Origin: Sulfuricella sp.
GTDB taxonomy: Bacteria > Pseudomonadota > Gammaproteobacteria > Burkholderiales > Sulfuricellaceae
Assembly: GCA_030691435.1 (NCBI GenBank)
Contig: JAUYEK010000133.1
Location: forward strand, 1 to 10,987
DNA: 10,987 nt
Direction of reading: 5' to 3'
The notes below the pieces were generated by a model, which saw nothing but the letters and a program-made list of their open reading frames with translations, did not search any database and was not told the origin of the DNA. Of this stretch, positions 1 to 6,984 are shown one piece after another (within the stretch, counting starts at the first letter, position 1; every line of letters begins with the position of its first letter). A program made the translations under genes and the position numbers.

Positions 1-67
1 TCCCCCGCTTGCGGGGGAGAGGACGAACGCTCCCTCTCCCTTCGGGAGAGGGTTGGGGAGAGGGTTG
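1..67. repeat. GC-rich dispersed repeat fragment (CCCTCTCCC family)
   Basis: Two hairpins are visible. One pairs 2-8 with 11-17 (CCCCCGC/GCGGGGG, loop TT). The other pairs 32-40 with 44-52 (CCCTCTCCC/GGGAGAGGG, loop TTC), followed by a second GGGGAGAGGG run. The 22 bases at 43-64 are the exact reverse complement of 6039-6060 inside hpnE, so this is a copy of a dispersed repeat family. Sequence of this type is common in proteobacterial genomes. It directly joins a truncated copy of the REPIN/MITE element that begins near 68. The left end lies outside the window. Confidence 0.7.
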
Positions 68-141
68 GCCGCGATTTGCGGCCGCATTCGCGCCGGGGGC
101 GGCGCTCCTACAGGCACGAACATTCCAATGGACAATCCGGG
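68..141. repeat. Truncated third copy of the REPIN-like MITE (right arm only)
   Basis: From about 68 to 141 this matches the right part of the full elements at 5455-5577 and 7729-7849: the central GCGATTT, the shared REP-like arm, and the right terminal repeat TCCAATGGACAATCCGGG at 124-141. The left arm is absent and replaced by the unrelated repeat at 1-67, so this copy is broken or composite. Its outer flank is TTAAA (142-146), but no duplication can be tested because the other end is missing. Confidence 0.75.
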
Positions 142-178
142 TTAAAGCCAAACAAGCCGCCGCTGGGGAAGCGGCGGC
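140..178 (-). terminator. Rho-independent terminator after clpX
   Basis: On the minus strand, just past the clpX stop, a perfect 9 bp stem (GCCGCCGCT/AGCGGCGGC, 156-164 with 170-178, 5-base loop) is followed by TTGTTTGGCTTT. This is a strong GC hairpin with a moderately U-rich tail. It is placed to end the tig-clpP-clpX transcript before any downstream gene. Confidence 0.75.
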
Positions 179-184
179 GAAACA

Positions 185-1450
185 TCAGGCTGTGCCGGCC
201 ACCTTCGGCTGATCGGCGTAAATCAGGATCGGTTGAGTCTCCCCCCTGACCACCCCGTCGTCGATCACTGCCTTGGCGACATTACTCATGGAGGGCAGGT
301 CGAACATGATGTCCAGCAGGGTATGTTCCAGAATCGAACGCAAGCCGCGGGCGCCGGTCTTTCTCGCCAGCGCTTTCTTGGCAATGGCGAGCAGCGAATT
401 TTCCCTGAACTCCAATTCGACCCCTTCCATCGCGAAGAGTTTCTGATACTGCTTGATCAGGGCATTCTTGGGCTCGGTCAGAATGCGCATCAGGGCGTGT
501 TCGTCGAGATCCTCGAGGGTCGCGACTACGGGCAGGCGACCGACGAATTCAGGGATCAGGCCAAATTTGATCAGATCTTCCGGCTGGACATCGCGCAGCA
601 CGGCACCGATTTCCTTGCGGTCATCCTTGCTCTTCACTTCTGCGCCAAAACCTATCCCACCCTTCTCGGAGCGCATGCGGATTACCTTGTCCAGGCCACT
701 GAACGCACCACCGCAGATGAACAGAATGTTGGTGGTATCAATCTGAACGAATTCCTGATTGGGGTGTTTGCGTCCGCCCTGCGGCGGCACCGAGGCAGTG
801 GTGCCCTCAATCAGCTTGAGCAATGCCTGCTGCACGCCTTCGCCAGACACATCGCGGGTAATCGACGGGTTGTCGGACTTGCGTGAAATTTTGTCGATTT
901 CATCAATGTAGACAATGCCGCGCTGCGCCTTCTCCACATCGTAGTCACATTTCTGCAGCAGTTTCTGGATGATGTTTTCGACGTCCTCGCCGACATAACC
1001 GGCTTCGGTCAGGGTGGTGGCATCGGCGATAACGAAAGGCACGTTGAGCATGCGCGCCAGAGTCTGGGCCAGCAGGGTCTTGCCGGAGCCGGTTGGGCCA
1101 ATCAGCAGGATATTGCTCTTGGCCAGCTCGACCTCGTCGGTCTTCGAACTGTTCTTGAGCCGCTTGTAGTGATTGTAAACGGCGACGGAGAGGATTTTCT
1201 TCGCCTTCGGCTGATCGATCACATATTCGTCGAGCATCTGGCAGATTTCCTGCGGCACCGGCAGGTCGGAAGCACCGCCCTTTGCCGACTGATCGCCCTG
1301 CGCCTCCTCGCGAATAATGTCGTTGCACAGCTCGACGCACTCATCGCAGACAAACACGGACGGGCCGGCAATCAATTTACGCACTTCATGTTGGCTTTTG
1401 CCGCAGAACGAGCAGTAAAGCAGTTTTTCGCCGCCGGTTTTATCAGACAT
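185..1450 (-). CDS. clpX: ClpX, ATP-dependent unfoldase subunit of the ClpXP protease
   Basis: ClpX is a hexameric AAA+ unfoldase that recognises tagged or degron-bearing cytosolic proteins, unfolds them and feeds them to ClpP. The 421-residue protein has the usual length. Visible motifs are the N-terminal zinc-binding domain with Cys13, Cys16, Cys35 and Cys38; Walker A GPTGSGKT (118-125); pore-loop GYVG (151-154); Walker B IVYIDEID (179-186); a GGRKHP pore-2 loop; the ClpP-contacting IGF loop (in [11 protein letters not shown]); and the sensor-2 segment [10 protein letters not shown]. The ATG at 1450 is preceded by TTGAGGAAAAC, a good ribosome site. It lies 23 bases after clpP on the same strand and is clearly the last gene of the tig-clpP-clpX operon. 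A strong hairpin terminator follows. Nothing in the sequence looks damaged. Confidence 0.98.
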   Translation of the reverse strand: MSDKTGGEKLLYCSFCGKSQHEVRKLIAGPSVFVCDECVELCNDIIREEAQGDQSAKGGASDLPVPQEICQMLDEYVIDQPKAKKILSVAVYNHYKRLKNSSKTDEVELAKSNILLIGPTGSGKTLLAQTLARMLNVPFVIADATTLTEAGYVGEDVENIIQKLLQKCDYDVEKAQRGIVYIDEIDKISRKSDNPSITRDVSGEGVQQALLKLIEGTTASVPPQGGRKHPNQEFVQIDTTNILFICGGAFSGLDKVIRMRSEKGGIGFGAEVKSKDDRKEIGAVLRDVQPEDLIKFGLIPEFVGRLPVVATLEDLDEHALMRILTEPKNALIKQYQKLFAMEGVELEFRENSLLAIAKKALARKTGARGLRSILEHTLLDIMFDLPSMSNVAKAVIDDGVVRGETQPILIYADQPKVAGTA

Positions 1451-1473
1451 TTTCAGTTTTCCTCAAATATTCA

Positions 1474-2103
1474 TCAACTGGCAAAATCGGCTCGATTCGC
1501 CAGCACTTTATCCACCAGCCCATATTTTACCGCTTCCTCGCCGCTCATGAAATTATCGCGGTCGCTGTCCTTTTCAATGGTTTTAACGGACTGGCCGGTG
1601 TGGTGAGCCAGCATCGTATTCAGGCGCTGTCTCAAGTACAGGATTTCCTTGGCATGGATTTCAATATCGGAGGCCTGGCCCTGGAAGCCGCCCGACGGTT
1701 GATGAATCATCACGCGGGAGTTCGGCAGGCAGAAACGTTTGCCCTTGGCGCCGGCTGCCAGCAAAAATGAACCCATGCTGGCCGCCTGGCCCAGGCAGAG
1801 TGTGCTGACGTCCGGCTTGATAAACTGCATGGTGTCGTAAATCGCCATGCCGGCGCTGACCGAGCCGCCCGGCGAGTTGATGTAGAAGAAAATATCCTTG
1901 TCCGGATTGTCCGATTCCAGGAACAGCATCTGCGCCACGATCAGGTTGGCCGTCGCATCGTTGACCGGCCCAACCAGAAAAATCACGCGCTCCTTGAGCA
2001 GGCGGGAATAGATGTCGAACGCGCGTTCGCCACGCCCACTCTGCTCGATCACCATCGGAACCAAACCCAGGTTTTGCGGCTCCCAGTTCTGACTATGAAT
2101 CAT
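1474..2103 (-). CDS. clpP: ClpP, serine protease subunit of ClpXP/ClpAP
   Basis: ClpP forms the double-heptamer proteolytic chamber that degrades substrates unfolded by ClpX or ClpA in the cytoplasm. The 209-residue product (ATG at 2101-2103) shows the full catalytic triad: Ser109 in GQAASMGSF, His134 in MIHQP and Asp183 in the SDRDNFM segment. It also has the oligomer-forming YINSPGGSV motif (74-82). I chose this ATG over the TTG one codon upstream because a GGGGA ribosome site lies seven bases before the ATG. The tig stop TGA overlaps the start by one base (TGATG), so the two genes are probably translationally coupled. The first dozen residues are probably a short removable propeptide, as in other ClpP proteins. 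That last point is inference from the family. Confidence 0.97.
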   Translation of the reverse strand: MIHSQNWEPQNLGLVPMVIEQSGRGERAFDIYSRLLKERVIFLVGPVNDATANLIVAQMLFLESDNPDKDIFFYINSPGGSVSAGMAIYDTMQFIKPDVSTLCLGQAASMGSFLLAAGAKGKRFCLPNSRVMIHQPSGGFQGQASDIEIHAKEILYLRQRLNTMLAHHTGQSVKTIEKDSDRDNFMSGEEAVKYGLVDKVLANRADFAS

Positions 2104-3410
2104 CAATTATTCCCCATCAGCTCATCAAAGGCGGAAGCGACTTCCACCACTTTGGCGCGTTCCAGCACCCACTTGACCACATTGTCTTCTATCACCAGCG
2201 ATTCCACGGTGGCCAGGCGATTCGGCTCACCATAATACCAGGCCAGTACCTGCTCCGGCTGCTCATAGCTCTGCGCCAGCTCGTTCACCAGCTCACGCAC
2301 CTGCTCAGGCTTGGCCTGCAACTGGTGCGAATTAACCAGTTCCGACATGATCAAACCGAGGCTGACGCGGCGGCGCGCCTGATCCTCGAACAAATTGGCA
2401 GGCAGCGAAATATCGCCGCTGGCGCTCAAGCCGCGAGCACGCAAATCTTCGCCGGCCTGCTGGCGAAGATGGTCAATCTCCATCTCGATCAGCGACCTGG
2501 GCTGCTCGAACGGCGTCGCGTCGAGCAGAGCCTGCATCACGCGCTCCTTGACCCGGCCGTCGATACGCTTTTTCACTTCGCGTTCCAGGTTGGCCTTGAT
2601 TTCGCTGCGCATGGTTTCAAGGTTGCCGTCCGATACGCCCAGCGACTTGGCGAAATCCGCATCGACTTCCGGCAGTTTCGGCTCCGCCACCTGATTCAGC
2701 GTCACCGCGAAAGTCACGGTTTTTCCGGCCAGTTCCTTGGCATGATAATCTTCGGGAAAGGTTAATTCAAACGATTTGCTCTCGCCGTCCTTCATGCCCA
2801 GGATAGCTCCTTCAAAATCCTTCAGCGTATGGCCTTCGCCCAGCACCAGCTTATAGCCCTGGGCCTGGCCACCCTGGAACACTTCTCCATTCAGGGTGCC
2901 GCAGTAATCAATCTCGACCTGGTCGCCGGTTGCGGCCTTGCGCTCGACCGGCGCATAGGTCACGCGCTGCTTGCGCAGGATTTCAATAGTTTTGTCCGCC
3001 TCGGCATCGCCAACCACCACCTTCGGATGATCGATCGCCACTCCGCTGACATCGCCCACCACCACGTCGGGGTAAACTTCAAAAGTCGCAGCGAATTGCA
3101 GCTCTTTGGATTCGCCTTCGGCCGGCCTGGCCTCGATCCGTGGATAACCCGCCACCTTCAGGTTCTGCGCCCTGACCGCTTCGGCAAAATTCTTATGCAC
3201 CGCCTCGCCCAAAACTTCCTGACGTACCTGGCCGCCATGCTGTTGCTCCACAATCTTCATCGGCACCTTGCCGGGGCGGAAACCATCCATCTTGACCGTG
3301 CGCGCCACCCGTTTAAGCCTGTTTCCCACTTCCGCTTCCATGCTGGCGAGCGATACTGCCAGGTTGAGCGTGCGTTGCAGCGAGCTGGAGTTTTCCGTAG
3401 TCGTTTCCAT
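2103..3410 (-). CDS. tig: Trigger factor, ribosome-associated chaperone and prolyl isomerase
   Basis: Trigger factor binds the ribosomal exit tunnel and shields nascent chains. The 435-residue protein matches the family length. The N-terminal ribosome-binding domain carries the signature GFRPGKVP (43-50). The middle FKBP-like prolyl isomerase domain covers roughly 155-245 ([17 protein letters not shown], then the [17 protein letters not shown] stretch). The C-terminal helical cradle is long and charged, and the protein ends MGNN. The ATG at 3410 gives an N-terminus ([17 protein letters not shown]) that aligns with family starts such as MQTTVENLSALERRL. An AGAGGG lies about 15 bases upstream and an AGG closer in, so the ribosome site is only fair. 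The gene follows tRNA-Leu by 39 bases and overlaps clpP by one base. Confidence 0.97.
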   Translation of the reverse strand: METTTENSSSLQRTLNLAVSLASMEAEVGNRLKRVARTVKMDGFRPGKVPMKIVEQQHGGQVRQEVLGEAVHKNFAEAVRAQNLKVAGYPRIEARPAEGESKELQFAATFEVYPDVVVGDVSGVAIDHPKVVVGDAEADKTIEILRKQRVTYAPVERKAATGDQVEIDYCGTLNGEVFQGGQAQGYKLVLGEGHTLKDFEGAILGMKDGESKSFELTFPEDYHAKELAGKTVTFAVTLNQVAEPKLPEVDADFAKSLGVSDGNLETMRSEIKANLEREVKKRIDGRVKERVMQALLDATPFEQPRSLIEMEIDHLRQQAGEDLRARGLSASGDISLPANLFEDQARRRVSLGLIMSELVNSHQLQAKPEQVRELVNELAQSYEQPEQVLAWYYGEPNRLATVESLVIEDNVVKWVLERAKVVEVASAFDELMGNN

Positions 3411-3449
3411 TACCTGTCTATCCCTCTAAATTAAAGACTGTTGCATGTC

Positions 3450-3534
3450 TGGTGCGAAAGGCGAGACTCGAACTCGCACGCCGTGAGGCGCTGGAACCTA
3501 AATCCAGTGCGTCTACCAATTCCGCCACTTTCGC
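3450..3534 (-). tRNA. tRNA-Leu, anticodon UAG
   Basis: The minus strand folds as an 85-base class II tRNA. The acceptor stem pairs GCGAAAG (from 3534) with CTTTCGC (3460-3454), followed by discriminator A and an encoded CCA (3452-3450). The anticodon stem CTGGA/TCCAG encloses the loop TTTAGGT, giving anticodon UAG for leucine CUA/CUN codons. There is a long variable arm and a TTCGAGT T-loop. It lies 39 bases upstream of tig in the same direction with no evident terminator between, so tRNA and tig may share a transcript. This arrangement is seen in other betaproteobacteria. Confidence 0.97.
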
Positions 3535-3544
3535 AAAAACCTAT

Positions 3545-3574
3545 AGTGTAATATATTCAATGGTCGGCTGTCAG
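3545..3574 (-). promoter_or_regulatory. Probable sigma-70 promoter for tRNA-Leu and possibly tig-clpP-clpX
   Basis: Reading the minus strand, CTGACA (3574-3569) is followed by an 18-base spacer and TACACT (3550-3545). That would start transcription near 3538, only a few bases before the mature tRNA 5' end, as is usual for tRNA genes. Both boxes are imperfect, so the assignment rests mainly on position. The same AT-rich stretch (TATAGTGTAATATATT, 3542-3557) may also hold the hpnC promoter on the plus strand (TATAGT, 3542-3547), but no convincing -35 box is visible for it. Confidence 0.4.
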
Positions 3575-3596
3575 CTTCTCAGCTTCCAGCTTCCTT
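3566..3596. repeat. Short AGCTT-rich repetitive stretch before hpnC
   Basis: The motif CAGCTTC recurs at roughly 8-10 base spacing (GTCAGCTTCTCAGCTTCCAG and onward). It resembles fragments of dispersed repeats, but no second copy exists in the window. It lies inside the likely 5' leader of hpnC and overlaps the proposed minus-strand -35 box. Confidence 0.35.
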
Positions 3597-3626
3597 ATTC
3601 CGCGAGCCATCCTACCTGAAAACCCT

Positions 3627-4439
3627 ATGCCTCAACACTATGAAAATTTTCCGGTGGCATCCGTCCTGCTGCCAAAACGGCTGCGCCGCCCGGTTGGCGT
3701 CATTTACGCTTTCGCCCGTGCGGCCGACGATTTCGCCGATGAAGGGGATCTCGACGATGATGCGCGACTGGCTCTGCTCGGCGGTTTTCGCGCCGAACTG
3801 GACATGATCGGAGCCGGCCTGCCGCCAGCAACCCCGTTGTTCCATGAGCTCAAAGAAATTATCGGTCTCCATCGCCTGCCGTTGCAACCTTTCTACGACC
3901 TGCTCGACGCCTTTTCCCAGGATGTCATTAAAAAACGCTATGCTCACTTCGGCGAGGTGATGGATTACTGCCAGCGCTCCGCCAATCCGGTTGGCCTGCT
4001 GCTGCTCCATCTTTACGGCGCGGCGACGGAACGCAATATCAGCTACTCGAACGCCATCTGCTCCAGTCTGCAGCTGATCAACTTCCTCCAGGATATCGCC
4101 ATCGACTACCACGGCAAGAACAGGGTTTACCTGCCGCAGGATGAACTGGCAAAATACCGCATCACTGAAACGCAAATCGCGCGCGGGGATAACAGCGGCC
4201 TGTGGAAACCCTTCATGCAGTTCCAGATCGAGCGCGCGCGCAAGCTGCTACAGGCGGGTGCGCCGCTCGGCAGCGTGCTGCGCGGCAGGATCGGCCTGGA
4301 AATGCGCATGATCATCATGGGCGGCGAAACCATCCTGCGCAAGCTGCACAAATCCGGCGGCGATATCTTCAATGACCGTCCGCTGATCAAGCCTGGCGAC
4401 TGGATATTCATGCTTTACCGGGCTCTGCGAAAAAAATGA
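3627..4439 (+). CDS. hpnC: HpnC, squalene-pathway synthase (hydroxysqualene synthase)
   Basis: HpnC is a trans-isoprenyl synthase-like enzyme of the three-step bacterial squalene route. It converts the presqualene diphosphate made by HpnD into hydroxysqualene, which HpnE reduces. The 270-residue protein starts with the HpnC-type HYENFPVASVLLP segment. It has both aspartate-rich motifs: DDFAD at 34-38, and D156-x3-D160 in QDIAIDYHGKNRVYLP. The second motif distinguishes it from its paralogue HpnD, which has RDVGEDARRNRIYLP. It is probably cytosolic and membrane-associated, although no clear transmembrane segment is needed. The ribosome site is weak (CCTGAAAACCCT before the ATG). It is first in the hpnCDE-SDR set, and hpnD follows after a repeat-filled gap of 165 bases. 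A phytoene synthase is the main alternative, made unlikely by the hpnCDE order. Confidence 0.93.
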   Translation: MPQHYENFPVASVLLPKRLRRPVGVIYAFARAADDFADEGDLDDDARLALLGGFRAELDMIGAGLPPATPLFHELKEIIGLHRLPLQPFYDLLDAFSQDVIKKRYAHFGEVMDYCQRSANPVGLLLLHLYGAATERNISYSNAICSSLQLINFLQDIAIDYHGKNRVYLPQDELAKYRITETQIARGDNSGLWKPFMQFQIERARKLLQAGAPLGSVLRGRIGLEMRMIIMGGETILRKLHKSGGDIFNDRPLIKPGDWIFMLYRALRKK

Positions 4440-4454
4440 ACCAAAAACCACTTT

Positions 4455-4592
4455 TCGTCCACAAAAATCACGAAAGACACGAAACCAATCAACAGCCGGC
4501 ATTTCGCTTTCGACCCACCCAACAGATGAGAGCTGTCAATTGAATATGTCTTTGAACTTTTTTGTGATTTTCGTGCCTTTCGTGGACCAACT
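4455..4592. repeat. Dispersed repeat with inverted ends between hpnC and hpnD
   Basis: The left end (GTCCACAAAAATCACGAAAG, continuing with ACACGAAA) and the reverse complement of the right end (GTCCACGAAAGGCACGAAAA, continuing with TCACAAAAAA) are inverted, imperfect versions of each other. Both are built from CACGAAAG units of about 9-10 bases. The middle (about 4485-4560) is unique sequence. Repeats of the type 'CACGAAAGACACGAAA' are familiar as dispersed non-coding repeats in bacterial genomes. The element fills most of the hpnC-hpnD gap and ends about 12 bases before the hpnD start codon. ATGAA occurs at the hpnC stop (4436-4440) and again at the hpnD start (4605-4609). Confidence 0.7.
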
Positions 4593-4604
4593 GCCTTTCC
4601 TAGG

Positions 4605-5453
4605 ATGAAAGAACACGCCTTGACACCTGACCAATACTGCCAGGAACGGGCCGCAAAAAGCGGCTCCAGCTTCTACTACAGCTTCCTTTTCCTGCCGCCG
4701 CTCAAGCGTCGGGCGATCACCGCCCTGTATGCCTTTTGCCGCGAAGTGGACGATGTCGCCGACGAATGCCACGATATCGCCATCGCCCGCGCCAAGCTCG
4801 CCTGGTGGCGCAATGAAGTCTCCAATATCTTCGCCGGCCACCCAGAGCACCCCGTGGGGCAGGCCCTGGCGCCGCTGGTTCGGGAATTCGGCCTGCCCGC
4901 CTCGGAGTTCGATGAAATCATAACCGGCATGGAAATGGATCTGACCCACAACCGCTATGCCGATTTCGACCAGCTCCAGCTCTACTGCCACCGCGTGGCG
5001 GGCGTGGTGGGGCTGCTTTCCGCCCGCATTTTCGGTTACCGGGATGCGCGCACTGAAGCCTACGCCCACGACCTCGGACTGGCTTTCCAGCTCACCAACA
5101 TCATCCGCGATGTCGGCGAAGATGCCCGACGCAACCGCATCTACCTGCCGCTAAATGAGCTGACCCGGTTCGGCGTCAGCGAAGCCGACATTCTGCATGG
5201 CCGGGAAACCGGGAATTTCAGCCAGCTGATGGCGTTCCAGGGCGAACGGGCAAACCAATACTACACCCAGGCGTTTGCCGAGTTACCTGCGGCGGACCGC
5301 AAGAACCAGCGCACCGGCCTGATCATGGCGGCGATTTACCATGCCATACTGGACGAAGTCAGGCAAGACGGCTACCACGTCCTGAATCAGCGCATCTCGC
5401 TGACGCCACTGCGCAAACTGTGGATAGCGTTCAAGACCTGGCTCAAGGAATGA
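4605..5453 (+). CDS. hpnD: HpnD, presqualene diphosphate synthase
   Basis: HpnD condenses two farnesyl diphosphates head to head into presqualene diphosphate, the first committed step to squalene. The 282-residue protein has the conserved start region (TPDQYCQERAAKSGSSFYYS), the first aspartate motif DDVAD (49-53) in ALYAFCREVDDVADEC, and the second motif D169-x3-D173 in NIIRDVGEDARRNRIYLP. The length is normal. The ATG at 4605 follows CCTAGG directly, which is too close for a classic ribosome site. An in-frame TTG at 4620 would give the family-like start M-T-P-D-Q-Y-C, so the true start is uncertain by five residues. The upstream gap is occupied by a repeat, and another mobile repeat begins one base after the stop codon. 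Phytoene synthase is the only realistic alternative. Confidence 0.95.
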   Translation: MKEHALTPDQYCQERAAKSGSSFYYSFLFLPPLKRRAITALYAFCREVDDVADECHDIAIARAKLAWWRNEVSNIFAGHPEHPVGQALAPLVREFGLPASEFDEIITGMEMDLTHNRYADFDQLQLYCHRVAGVVGLLSARIFGYRDARTEAYAHDLGLAFQLTNIIRDVGEDARRNRIYLPLNELTRFGVSEADILHGRETGNFSQLMAFQGERANQYYTQAFAELPAADRKNQRTGLIMAAIYHAILDEVRQDGYHVLNQRISLTPLRKLWIAFKTWLKE

Positions 5454-5582
5454 ACCCGGATTATCCGTTAGAGCCCAAACACCGCTGTGGGAGCGGCGCC
5501 CTCGCCGCGATTTGCGTCCGCATTCGCGCCGGGGGCGGCGCTCCTACATGCATGCGCATTCCAATGGACACACCCAGATGAA
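5450..5582. mobile_element. REPIN-like MITE copy with ATGAA target duplication, between hpnD and hpnE
   Basis: The element body is 5455-5577 (123 bp). It is flanked exactly by ATGAA on the left (5450-5454) and ATGAA on the right (5578-5582). Its left end CCCGGATTATCCGTTAGA resembles the intact left end of the copy at 7729. Its right end TCCAATGGACACACCCAG keeps the inner 11 bases of the terminal repeat. Inside are two inverted REP-like hairpins: GCGGCG-CCCT-CGCCGC on the left arm, and GCGCCG-GGGG-CGGCGC on the right. The left copy of the duplication contains the hpnD stop (TGA 5451-5453). The right copy is the hpnE start (ATG 5578). No transposase is encoded, so movement would need one from elsewhere. 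Confidence 0.85.
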
Positions 5583-6984
5583 AGTCGCGATCATCGGCGC
5601 CGGCTATGCCGGCCTGGCGGCGGCAGTGGAGCTGGCCGCGCAGGGGATATCCGTTACCGTCTTCGAGTCCGCCAGGCAGTTGGGTGGGCGTGCGCGACGG
5701 GTGGATTACCGCGGCATGGCACTGGATAATGGGCAGCACATATTACTCGGCGTCTACCGCGAAACCCTGCGCCTGATGCGCATGACCGGTGCCGATCCGG
5801 CGACGCTGCTGCTGCGGCTACCCCTGCAACTGGTCATTCCAGGCCGCTTCAGCCTGCAAGCGGCGCCGCTGCCAGCCCCGCTACACCTGGCGCTAGCCCT
5901 GCTCACGGCGCGCGGCCTGACTTGGGGCGAACGCCTCTCCGCCGTGCGCTTCATGAGCGCAATGCGTCGCCGGAATTTCCGAATCGGCGGGCATGGCAGG
6001 GATGCCGCCCCTAATGATGAAACCTGTCATGCCCGCCCCCCTCTCCCCAACCCTCTCCCGCGAGCGGGCGAGGGGGCAAACGAATCGCTGCGCGAATTTT
6101 ATATTAACGACGACATCGGCGCCGGCAAGATGCTGACGATGCATGGCCAAACCGGCAATCTGCGCCGCTATTTATGGGAGCCGCTCTGCATCGCCGCGCT
6201 CAACACCCCTCTCGATACCGCGTCGGCCCAAGTATTCCTCAACGTCCTGCGCGATAGCCTGGCCGGCAGCCGGGCAGACAGCGACATGCTGCTGCCGCTG
6301 GCAAACCTGACGCATCTCTTCCCGGAACACGCAGCCGCATTCCTCGAGAGCCATGGCGGCAAAATCATCCATTCCCAAACAGTGCTTGCGGTCAAAGCCG
6401 AGGCTGCCGGCTTCTCCCTCGAAATGCGACCGGGGCCGGAAAAGTTCGACCAGGTCATTTGCGCGGTGCCGCCGCAGCGCCTGGCCGCGCTTACCGTCGA
6501 CCTGCCTGAACTGGCGGAAGCCAGGGCACTGGTTGACCGCTTCAGTTACCAGCCGATCTACAGCGTATTCCTGCAATATCCCGCTGCAACCAGCCTGCCC
6601 CGGCCCATGATCGGCCTGTACGGTGGCGTCACTCAATGGGTGTTCGACCGCGGCCAGATCAACCACGAAGCCGGTCTGCTGTGTGCTGTAATCAGCGCGG
6701 AAGGACCGCACCAGACACTGGATCACGACGAACTGGCACAGCGGGTGCATGACGAACTACTCGCGATCCTTCCCGACCTGCCGCAACCGCTGTGGCACAA
6801 GGTGATTGCGGAAAAGCGCGCCACCTTTACCTGTAGCCCAGGTCTGGAGCGCCCCGGCCAAGCCACGCCGCTGCCGAATTTCTACCTCGCCGGCGACTAC
6901 ACCGCCGGCGATTACCCCGCCACTCTCGAAAGCGCGGTACGAAGTGGGGTAAAATGCGCGCAACTTATTCTGGAATCGCCATGA
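5578..6984 (+). CDS. hpnE: HpnE, hydroxysqualene dehydroxylase, with an internal repeat-encoded insertion
   Basis: HpnE is an FAD-dependent amine-oxidase-fold enzyme that reduces hydroxysqualene to squalene. The N-terminal dinucleotide-binding motif is MKVAIIGAGYAGLAAAVEL (GAGYAG, 7-12), followed by LGGRARRV. The core has HGQTGNLRRYLWEPLCIAAL and the C-terminal FAD contact is NFYLAGDYTAGDYPATLES. I place the start at the ATG at 5578. In-frame codons upstream (ATG 5548, TTG 5512) would translate the mobile repeat and add residues unlike the family. The protein is 468 residues, somewhat long. About 40 of these (roughly 135-174, including RPPLPNPLPRAGEGA) come from a dispersed repeat, and flanking motifs stay in frame. 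No ribosome site precedes the ATG. The stop overlaps the SDR start (ATGA at 6981-6984). Confidence 0.93.
   Translation: MKVAIIGAGYAGLAAAVELAAQGISVTVFESARQLGGRARRVDYRGMALDNGQHILLGVYRETLRLMRMTGADPATLLLRLPLQLVIPGRFSLQAAPLPAPLHLALALLTARGLTWGERLSAVRFMSAMRRRNFRIGGHGRDAAPNDETCHARPPLPNPLPRAGEGANESLREFYINDDIGAGKMLTMHGQTGNLRRYLWEPLCIAALNTPLDTASAQVFLNVLRDSLAGSRADSDMLLPLANLTHLFPEHAAAFLESHGGKIIHSQTVLAVKAEAAGFSLEMRPGPEKFDQVICAVPPQRLAALTVDLPELAEARALVDRFSYQPIYSVFLQYPAATSLPRPMIGLYGGVTQWVFDRGQINHEAGLLCAVISAEGPHQTLDHDELAQRVHDELLAILPDLPQPLWHKVIAEKRATFTCSPGLERPGQATPLPNFYLAGDYTAGDYPATLESAVRSGVKCAQLILESP
5980..6099. repeat. Dispersed repeat inserted in frame inside hpnE
   Basis: The segment contains a 15 bp near-perfect inverted repeat (5986-6000 GGCGGGCATGGCAGG with 6023-6037, one mismatch). 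A second hairpin, CCCTCTCCCGC/GCGGGCGAGGG (6051-6061 with 6064-6074), has one mismatch. The 22 bases at 6039-6060 are identical in reverse complement to 43-64. Translated, it gives the PLPNPLPRAGEGA peptide commonly produced by this repeat type. Candidate flanking direct repeats are GAATTT (5973-5978 and 6094-6099) and CGAATCG (5980-5986 and 6081-6087). The exact boundaries are uncertain. Confidence 0.8.

Noticed and set aside
9..212. Open frame through the repeats at the window start
   Set aside because: It reads through repeat hairpins and the clpX terminator. The peptide (PLPSGEGWGEG type) is repeat-derived and has no family features.
233..3434. Long plus-strand open frames opposite clpX, clpP and tig
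   Set aside because: They are antisense shadows of three clear genes caused by GC-rich codon use, with no recognisable domains.
3612..4175. Minus-strand open frame of 187 codons opposite hpnC
   Set aside because: hpnC has both aspartate motifs and the correct length. The antisense product resembles no family.
5512..5577. N-terminal extension of HpnE from TTG 5512 or ATG 5548
   Set aside because: The added residues are the translated mobile element. The FAD motif starts right at the ATG at 5578, as expected for the family.
5980..6099. hpnE as a pseudogene broken by the repeat
   Set aside because: The frame continues through the insertion and all downstream motifs to the C-terminus are intact, so I call it a full gene with an insertion.
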